This document shows, in pieces, positions 55,653 through 64,000 of a stretch of DNA of 64,000 nucleotides (position 1 is the first letter of the stretch; every line of letters starts with the position of its first letter). Location of the stretch: the NCBI RefSeq assembly GCF_036711975.1, contig NC_091971.1:6827501-6891500 (forward strand). The letters are read 5' to 3'. A model generated the notes under the pieces. The model did no database searches, was not told where the DNA came from, and was given only the letters and a program-made list of their open reading frames with translations. Source of the DNA: Onthophagus taurus (taxonomy: Eukaryota > Arthropoda > Insecta > Coleoptera > Scarabaeidae). Both the position numbers and the translations under genes were made by a program.

Positions 55653-57776
55653 ATGTCAACTTCAGTAATCATTTTTAGTTTTTTATGTCTTCTATCAGTA
55701 ATTAATGGTCATCTGGTATCCACATCGGTAGGTGATATAAACGGGAAGTATGAGGAAACGATTTCGAAAGGAACTCCTCATCACGCGTTTTTGGGAATCC
55801 CTTATTCTCAACCTCCCATCGGATCAAGACGATTTAAAGTAAATTAATTTTTTGAATTAAATTTATTAATTAACTGTTATTTTAGCCACCACAAAAGGTG
55901 CAAAATTTTACCACGATATGGGACGCTACTTATTATAAAAGCAGTTGTGTACAATTTAGTTGGGAAAAAACTCTTTCGTGGATGGGTAAAGAAGATTGTT
56001 TATTTTTAGATATTTTAACAACAGCGGTAAATTCGCCAACTCACTCACTTTATTAATTCTAATTTTAACATTAAGTTTTATCATAACGAATCAAATTTGG
56101 CTGTTATGGTTTGGATTCATGGCGGGTTCTTTTTTTCCGGGGATTCCCACAGTTCCAGTTATAACCTCGATTATTTCGTTGATGAACACATCGTGAGCAT
56201 TAAATTGAATTATCGATTAGGATTTTTAGGTACTCAAAAAAAAATTATACATTTTTAATCGATTAAAAATAAAAAAAACTTAAAGGTTTTTACCACAGCA
56301 AAAAAATTTTTGGAAATATGGGTATTAAAGACCAATTGATAGCTTTAAAATGGATCAAAAAAAATATTAAATATTTCGGTGGTGATCCGAAAAAAATAAC
56401 GATTATGGGCGAAAGCGCTGGAGCTGTTTGCGTTTCTTACTTGATTCAAACTCCTTTAAGTAAAGGGCTTTTTCAACGAGCCATTATGCAAAGTGGTAAT
56501 ACATTAACAGGGTGGGCAATTGCAAGAAAACCCTCATCCATCACGAAAATGATGTTAAAATTAAATAAGATGTTGATTAAGTTTGTCGATAAGGTGTCTG
56601 ATGGAGTTTCAGGATTTTTTTCGGTTTTTTTACCTGGTTTAAAAATGGCTTTTGACGTAAGTTAATGTTTCAATATTCGCGCGCTATAAAATATCTTAAT
56701 TTTTAATAAATACAAACATTCGATGTTTTTTACCGGGAATTAATAATTCTAATAACTTAATATTAAGCTCTTTTTTTCTTGGAAGTTGAGTTAAAGGAAT
56801 CTTTTTAGACCGCTTTAGATCCGCTGCAAGGTTTATTATATGCACCAGTTAAAGAAAAAGAGAACCCAACAGCGATTCATTTGAATGATACTTATAAGAT
56901 TTTAGATAAATGCGAAAATGGGAGTTTTGTTCCCATAATGATTGGTTTTAATAAAAACGAAGGGAGGACGATAACAGAACATAATATTGGTAATTTTTTT
57001 AACTAAGTTAAAATTTATAAATTAATCGTCTTATTTTTTTAGTTACTAAATTTCTTTCGATAGTTTTAAATAATATATATTCTATATTTTCGTCGAGTTT
57101 GTTGCCTAAAGATGTGCAAAAATTAGCAAACTGCTCCGATTTGGGAACAGAAATTAAAAAGTACTATAAATTATCGTCTTATAATGACACAGCTAAAGTA
57201 TTGAATTAACAAAAAGTTATTGCAGTTTATAATAAATATGTAGTTCTCATTTTAGTTTATAGGTGACGTATTTTTTGTCGAACCAACAGTTCAATACGTT
57301 AAAATGTTTTCTAAATGCAACAAGGTTTATTTTTATAGATTCTCCTATAATGGTATAAACGAAATGAAATAAAATTTCAATAATTGATTTGTTTATATTT
57401 GTAGACGCCGGACACGGAGACGATTTGTATTTTCTATTCGCAAATTTCTTTTACAAATTAATAACGTATAAAGAACGATTGGTTTCTAAGAAAATGGTTA
57501 AGATTTGGAGTCATTTTATAAAATACGGGTTCGCATTCTTAAACGCTTCAATTATATTTTGACGTTTTTTATTTTAGTTATCCAAGAAAAAAAAATAAAA
57601 GTTTAACTTGGCCCGAAAGCGCTCACGACAACAATTACGTTTACATGGATATTAGCCGGAAATTAAGTTTAACCAATTTATCATCGAGCCCCCATTCTGA
57701 AACATTAACTTTTTGGAAAAAAATTTATAAGAAATGTGGATTAGGTCATTTAAAAGTAATACAAAATAATTATTAG
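55653..57776 (+). CDS. secreted carboxylesterase E (535 aa)
   Basis: Tandem duplicate of gene D, 2852 bases downstream, with the same nine-exon structure: 55653-55838, 55886-56026, 56076-56229, 56286-56656, 56809-56989, 57043-57197, 57256-57352, 57405-57528 and 57578-57776, 535 residues. All splice sites are canonical and the frame is open; exon 4 lacks exactly one codon relative to D. Signal peptide [20 protein letters not shown]. Oxyanion region [11 protein letters not shown], nucleophile GESAGAVC, acid in NKNEGRT and histidine in [12 protein letters not shown] are all present. The substrate is unknown. Very high similarity extends through the introns, so the duplication is recent or homogenised by conversion. 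Confidence 0.9.
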
Positions 57777-58128
57777 ATAAATAAATTGTTGTTAAAAAAA
57801 ATAAGGTTATGTAACGTTTTGTGTAAATTCATGAAACTCAAATTTAAAGAAAAAAACAAATCATTACAATTTTTTTAAAATTCGCTAAAAATGAATTAAT
57901 TCCATGATTTAAGCTTTTCTGTTTAAACTACATCTTCATTTTCTTTGAAAAAGATATTATACTTTTATGAATCAAAAAGAGCTTCTAATTTGACACATCA
58001 AAATGAAGTTAGGTTGCTTAAACAAAAAAATCGTTAGGACTGGTGTTTAAAATTTAATCAAGACACCCATCATCTTGACATTATTTAAATTGTCAAAGTC
58101 AGAAATAACATTTACTTTTTAGTTTAAA
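57777..58128. promoter_or_regulatory. upstream region of the multi-repeat CNBD channel gene
   Basis: 352 AT-rich bases between the esterase E stop and the channel ATG, containing the esterase 3' end and the channel promoter or 5' UTR. No distinctive motif is seen. Confidence 0.4.
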
Positions 58129-61100
58129 ATGACTTCAAGATCTGGAAGATCACTTCTTATTGATGCCGAACAATCTCCAGATGTAAACGAACGTAAACTA
58201 AAAAACATCATCTTTCTGCCTTTCAATAAAAAATGGGAACTCTTCGTCTCAATTACGATCCTTCTCAATTTTATGTTCAACATTTTCATCATAACCTACG
58301 ACATCCGGGTAACAATAAAATGGTGGATATTTTATTACGTTTGCGAGATAATCTTTTTTATAAACACTTGCGCCTTGGTTCTTCATCGAGTATTTACATT
58401 GGTACGAAAAACGAGACATCATCGGAAGAAAAATTCATTTTTAATTGGAATTTGTTTACTGACGGTTCTTCCGGTACAGGAAGGTTATTACATGATTTCA
58501 GCGTTTACTTGGTCTACGGAAAAAGAACCATCAGTGGAGAGATTTATTGGGTTTAAGTGTTGTTTACGAATAATTTATGCTATGGTTTATTTTAACCAGG
58601 TTAAGAACCAAGTTGGAAAAAACGATCTATTTTTTGTTTTGTATACACACATTTTCATTGGGATTTGTGTAACGGCGATTGGAACGTGTGCTTGGCATAT
58701 AAGTTATAATTTTTCTGGGGATACCTCGAGTACTTGGAGAGATCGATTGCAGTTTTTATATATTGACCCTAATGTAGCTAATCATATGTTGGCGATTGGG
58801 TATCATACCAACGTAGCCTTTTTTACTGGATCCTCTAATGGGGTTATTTACGGCGAAAATAATTACGAAAAAATTTTAATAATTATAATGATGTCAATTG
58901 GGTTTATTTACCAACACGTTGTTTTAGCCGGAGAATTATTAGCGACGTTTCTTCGAAAGCAACGCCATAAATTTACTTTTTCATCACAATTAAAAAAAAT
59001 TATTCACCTTTTAGACGATTGGCGCGTTAAAAGGGACGTTAAACGACAAACGATTGATTATTACAAAGTTTATTGGGAGCGAAGAAGCGGAATCGGCTCA
59101 ATGCCCTCCGCTTTTAATTTATTACCATTTTCTTTAAGGAAGGAAATCACCGTGGATATTTATTGGGAGGCGTTTCGGCATTCAAAAATTTTCTCCGAAT
59201 TGGATACCCCGTTTAAGAGATCGCTTAGTTTAAAAATGAAAAGCGAATTTTATTTGTCTGGTGATTATTTATATCGCGTGGGGGAACCTAAAAACAAAAT
59301 GATTTATATCTTATCTGGAACGGTTCAAATTCTTTCCGAGGAAGATCACGACACCCCCGTTTTAAATCTTTGTGGTGGGACGATTTTAGGGGAATTATCC
59401 TGCTTAACGATTCATAAAAGTCGAGTTAATGTCCGGTGTAATACGTATTGTGAGATACAATCGTTGGATATTAGGTCGTTTTATTCGGTTTTGATGGAAT
59501 ATAGGCGACTGAATGAGAAATTTACGAAGGAGGAGCTAAAAAGGATTGATTATGCTCGTTGGGCCTTAAGTGATGATGTTCCAAAAGTTGATTATACAAA
59601 AACAACTCTTCCAATTAATTTGCCGACTTTAACTAAATTAAAGCGGCAGTGGAACTTGTTGATGAAAATGCACAAAAGTAAAAGACCCCAAGAACAATTG
59701 TGGTTAAAATTAGATAAAAGTTTTACTTCGAATCATTTAGACGCTTTGGTGATTTGTGATACCCAAGAATCTGATGAGCACAAAATTTGTATTAAAGATA
59801 CTTGCCCGGTTATTATGCGGGAAGAATCGAGTTTCCGAAATTTTCTTGAAAACTTAGTTTTATTGGCGGTTTTTTTCGAGTTATTGATTATCCCATATAG
59901 CATATTTTTTAGGCGAGAAATCACTTATTTCACTTGGGTGGTAATGGTTCCGATTGATTTGATTTATTATTTCGACATTTTCGTACAATTATCAACAACG
60001 ATTAAAGTATCCCCGGAAGTCACTTTAACGCAATCTAAAGATATCATTTTATATCGATTCAAACAAGTCGGATTTTACATCGATATCTTAGCGGGGATCC
60101 CGCTACACGCTGGATTTTTACTGGTTGGGATTGAAAAAAGAACGGCTTTAATCGCGTACTGCTTCAGGATTTTAAAAGCTAAAAAGATTTACGCCAAAAT
60201 TTATAAATTAGAAAAACAACTTTTCTTGCATATTCTAACAGTTAATTCGATTAAGTACACAACAATGACGATTATTTTCACCTACATTTTTTGTTGCATC
60301 CTTTATGCGATTGCTTGTTATTACCCGGAGTGCGTCGAAGAGAGTTGGTACAAAATCAGTTCAACTTTAAGCGAATTCAAAGAAAGCATCCTTTTCGAAA
60401 TTGTTTATTTCTTCTCAGTATCTTTAGTTCTAAATTATCACGTCACCGATTATCTTTTAGCCACGGTGAATGAAATAATAATCCACATCATCATTATCTT
60501 AATAGCTTACACAATACATAGTTTTATGTACGCCGAAATGACGTCATCAGCGTGGATGTCTTACAAAGAAGGGTTAGAACACCAAGATGAAACAGCCATG
60601 TTTAAAATAATCGTTAAAAAACGAAACGTTGGGCAAGAATTAAAGATGAGGTTGTTAAATATTTTGGAATTCCACTGGGTTTTTAATCAGGGTGCGGAAA
60701 TAATTGGTGCAAATGGAATTTTGAAGGAAGCTTCGGAGAAAATTCGATCCGATGTGATTAGCGATCGCATGATTCATTGTTTGCAAAAAGTCCCTTTATT
60801 TAAAAATTGCCCACCGACTTTATTATCTAAACTAGCAATGGCTGCGGAAGTCGTCGTTTTACCCCCAGACACTTACATCCAAAACGTCGATGTGATGTCC
60901 CACAACATTTACGTGGTACTCCGAGGTTATTGCCAAATGATGTCGAAACTTCCCGGAGACAATGAGCGAAATGCAAAAATCATTTTAAAACACGGCGATA
61001 TGTTAGCTGTTATAGAAACGTTACATCGCGTAAGAATGTTTGGATTAATCACAACTGTAACGGCCGTTGAATTACTTTCAGTGTCTTACGATAATTTTGT

Positions 61101-64000
61101 TGATATTTTTCAAAGTTTTCAAACTGAAGATTTGATTTTACAGAATGCTTTGGACGGACATATGGAAACTTTTCAAACAATTTTGATGCGAAAAGGGTGT
61201 CGATTGCCGGAAATGAGAGCGCCCGGTGTGGCTTTGGGAAAAGTTGAAACGTTTAGTTTTAAAGTAATCATGGGAAAAAGGCATAAATCGCATCTTAAAG
61301 ATGAATACATGAAACCGTTTCTTTTACTGGGAAGATGGAAATGGATTAGATTCTTTTTAATGAAATCAACGATAAATCCAAGCGGATTAAAATATAAAAT
61401 TTATGAAACGTGCCGATGCTGCTTCATACTTTTTGACATCTTCACGATAATCTGCTCGTTAAGTATTCTTAGTACTAACGTTACATTGATACAAATTTTA
61501 GTTAGTTTTGGGCATGTTTTTGGATGTATCGATCAATACATTAGGATGCATTGTCAGTATTATAACCAAAAAGGAATTTTGGTTACTCATCCATTACACA
61601 CTCTTTATTACTACCTTTCAACGGCATTTATTACCGATTTAACCGCAAATTTACCGCTGAATCTGATTCATATACGAGACTTTTTTCATAACAACAAATA
61701 CGAAACCGAACTATTAATAATTTTGGCGATACGATGTTTATCGTTGTATCGACCTTATAAAGGTCTTTCGTACCTTCAACACAGATATTCTTGGTCCGGA
61801 TTTATTCTACGACTCAAAATAATTATGGTCATCGTAATAATAATTTCAATCTTTTCGATTGCTTTGATGTCGGTTGCTTGTGAATTTCACGAGAATGGAA
61901 TAACTAGCTGTACGGGAGGATCATTTCGAATTCATTCGATATTTAATGGTTATACTTCACCATCCCAAGTTTTCGTACAAACGCTTTATATCACTACGAC
62001 AATGTATTGTCAAAGAACGATTGATTTATTTTATTACACCCACGAAGATGATATCACCAAATTCATTATTTTATTACTGCTTTGTCAAATTATTAGAATG
62101 ATTTTATTGGCTATTTATACAAGTGCAGGGGTAAGTATATACTTTTTATGATGAGAAAATATTGATTTCGGAGCACTTTTTATTGAAATTATAATGAATT
62201 TAGAGAAACCACTTGCCTTACAACAACTTGTTTGATTGAGGAAAAGTGGATAAAACCTGGTATAAAAACAGCTCCAATTTTATTAAGCATCATTTCTCAT
62301 TCAACTTAAGAAATTTTGTACTAAGAATACAATTTTCTTCTTTTGCAGATTGGTGGAAATGTAAACTTATCAAATCATCAAGCTCGAATGAGACAATTTC
62401 TAACATTCGCTAAATCGGTTGATTTGGATGAAAATATCACCGAAGAAATGGTAAACCATTACGAATATGTTTGGCGTGAAACTCTGGGTACAAACATAAC
62501 GGCTCTTTCAAAAAAGTTTAATTTATATCTTCGTACTCAATTTTTTTCTTTTCTCTACGAAGAAACGCTAAGAAGAACGAATATTTTCTGTAATGCCCCG
62601 GACGCGATTGTTCAACATTTTCTCCCAATGCTCGAAGAACAACATTACAAAAAAGGTGCTGAAATCATCCGGTGCAACGACGTTCAAGGTAAAATGTTTA
62701 TTGTTCATCGGGGAGCCATAAATATTACAGTGGCGAATACGGAAATTTGTGAGATGGAAATGGGTGGAATTTTTGGTTGTTTCCAAAAAGGTGGTATTAC
62801 AAGACAAACGATTAATGTTACTGCAAAAAGTCATACGATAGTTCTTACAGTCGATAGTGTTAAATTTCACGAATTAATGTCCGAATGGGACGATCGAAAT
62901 ATTGAGACGTTTTTAAAACAACTTAAAGTAATTCATACTGAATTTATCGAGGTTTCCTCAAAAGTCACCCAACGTTTACTTACCCGGGAAAAATTACAAG
63001 TTTTACCCTTCGAAGATGTAACCATATACGACCCCATCATAGCAACTGTTAGCAAATACATCGAAGAGGATTCAAAATCTTTTCGGATCTTCGTATACAT
63101 CTTAAACGTCCATATAGCATCAATATCCTCTGTAGGATTTTTAGCTTACGCTTTTATAGACGCGGGAAAATCACCTCATTTCACTTTTTATATCGTATTA
63201 TATTTGTTGGATTTATTATTTTTCATCAAAATTTTTTTTGGATTTCATTTACCGTTTGTTGATTTAATAACTGGGTTTAAAGTGTTAAACGCGAAGATAA
63301 TCGCGAAGAGATACGCGAAAAAAAATTTTGTGGTTGACATGGCTTCTTTATTCCCTTTCGAAATTATTTCTTGGAATTTATATCCAAACTGGATTAAAGT
63401 GTTTACTTTAAATAGAACGTTAAGGATATTGTACCTTTATCGTTATTATCAATCGTGCATTAATAAATTAACGGTTAGTGTGCATTTAAGATGGTCATTT
63501 TTGGTTTATTCTACTTTATTCAAATTGCAATTTATGCATAGTATTTGGTGAGAAATGTTTCATTTGGTTGTGAGTTGTTGTAATTGATTTTTTTAGGGTT
63601 GTTGTCGCTTGTCTTAATCCGAGATGTTATGAGACTTCTAATGTTATTGGGAGACCAAATGGGACTGTTATAGCAAGCGATGTTACTTCATCAACGATTT
63701 TGGGATACACTTACATCATAAATTTATTTACTAAGAATGGGTTAAAGGATTCAATTCCAACCTCAACGTTACAACTTCTTATAACGGCAATTATAGCTAT
63801 TTATTCGCATATTATTGTTGCTCATCTCACTAGTAGTTACGCCAACATCACTATCATTGAAAACAATACTATGGATAGATATTATTATAAAATTAATCAC
63901 ATAAAATTGTATTTAAAGGTAAATTTTTTAAATTAAAAAAGTTAGGTTTTATATAAATATTTTTAGGGTAGACAATTATCACCAGCAATTTTTAAAAAGG
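58129..64000 (+). CDS. giant multi-repeat CNG/HCN-like channel protein, at least four repeats, runs off the window
   Basis: Membrane protein made of concatenated cyclic-nucleotide-gated/HCN-like units. Exons: 58129-62130 (1334 codons in one exon), 62349-63547, 63597-63918 and 63967 onward; about 1850 residues lie inside the window and the protein continues. Repeat I: helices about residues 36-275 and a CNBD about 350-460 that keeps GELSCL and RVNVRC. Repeat II: helices about 570-805, C-linker FHWVFNQG, CNBD about 885-995 lacking the GE and Arg signature. Repeat III: helices about 1090-1334, CNBD in exon 2 (GGIFGCFQ in place of GE). Repeat IV: helices starting at KSFRIFVYILNVHI, S4-like LNRTLRILYLYRYY, a pore loop in exon 3 and a C-linker at the window edge. 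None of the pore loops has GYG or GFG. Known CNG/HCN subunits have one repeat and form tetramers; four in one chain suggests a pseudotetramer. Ion conduction is doubtful; a sensor or scaffold role is possible. Confidence 0.88.

Noticed and set aside
43921-57776. Juvenile hormone esterase as identity for the esterase cluster
   Set aside because: The nucleophile elbows are GESAG, GESTG or GESSG, not the GQSAG typical of juvenile hormone esterases.
58233-58556. 107-codon frame overlapping the start of the channel gene
   Set aside because: An out-of-frame shadow inside the 4 kb channel exon.
1-64000. CRISPR arrays, bacterial operons, rRNA or tRNA genes
   Set aside because: No regularly spaced repeats of CRISPR type, no prokaryotic gene organisation and no cloverleaf-like or rRNA sequence were noticed; the window is eukaryotic.

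Overview
The window looks like nuclear DNA of an insect, most likely a beetle. It is AT-rich, its genes are split by short GT-AG introns (often about 50 bases), and it carries insect families such as shuttle craft/NFX1, an insect-type FADD, a carboxylesterase cluster and TRPC channels, plus copia, Tc1-like, non-LTR and MITE debris. I built gene models by hand from splice signals and reading phase; for each complete model the exon lengths sum to a multiple of three.

From 0 to 19.5 kb: a small minus-strand gene of unknown function (389-1215); the splicing coactivator Caper/RBM39 (+, 1734-7465), whose second intron is filled by an array of near-perfect palindromes; FBXO42 (-, 7982-10749), with a roughly 0.9 kb inverted-repeat element in its last intron; shuttle craft/NFX1 (+, 11460-18092), with a copia relic in intron 1 and nested inverted-repeat elements in intron 3; and an aldo-keto reductase (-, 18272-19521).

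From 19.9 to 36 kb: the rRNA-processing factor Rrp5/PDCD11 (+, 12 exons), which carries an intronless NDUFS5 gene on the opposite strand inside one intron; a Golgi-type coiled-coil membrane protein (-); FADD (+, two exons, death-effector then death domain); a short secreted protein (-); eIF4E (-); and a candidate 38-residue secreted peptide (-).

From 36.8 to 43 kb: two tandem intronless TRPC-type channel genes. They differ at the pore position where Drosophila TRP has its calcium-selectivity aspartate: glycine in the first copy, aspartate in the second.

From 43.9 to 57.8 kb: five secreted carboxylesterase genes, three on the minus strand and two on the plus strand, made by local tandem duplications. 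The outermost minus-strand copy has lost a splice donor (GT to AT); the other four models are intact. A Tc1-like relic lies between the two orientation groups.

From 58.1 kb to the window edge: a very large membrane protein made of at least four concatenated CNG/HCN-like repeats, each with six-helix-type membrane segments and three of them followed within the window by a cyclic-nucleotide-binding-like domain. None of the four pore loops keeps the GYG/GFG selectivity signature. This pseudotetramer-like, filter-degenerate CNBD channel is the most unusual object here.

The housekeeping genes (Caper, Rrp5, eIF4E, NDUFS5, stc, FBXO42) form no obvious functional unit. The TRPC pair, the esterases and the multi-repeat channel are lineage-expanded accessory genes.
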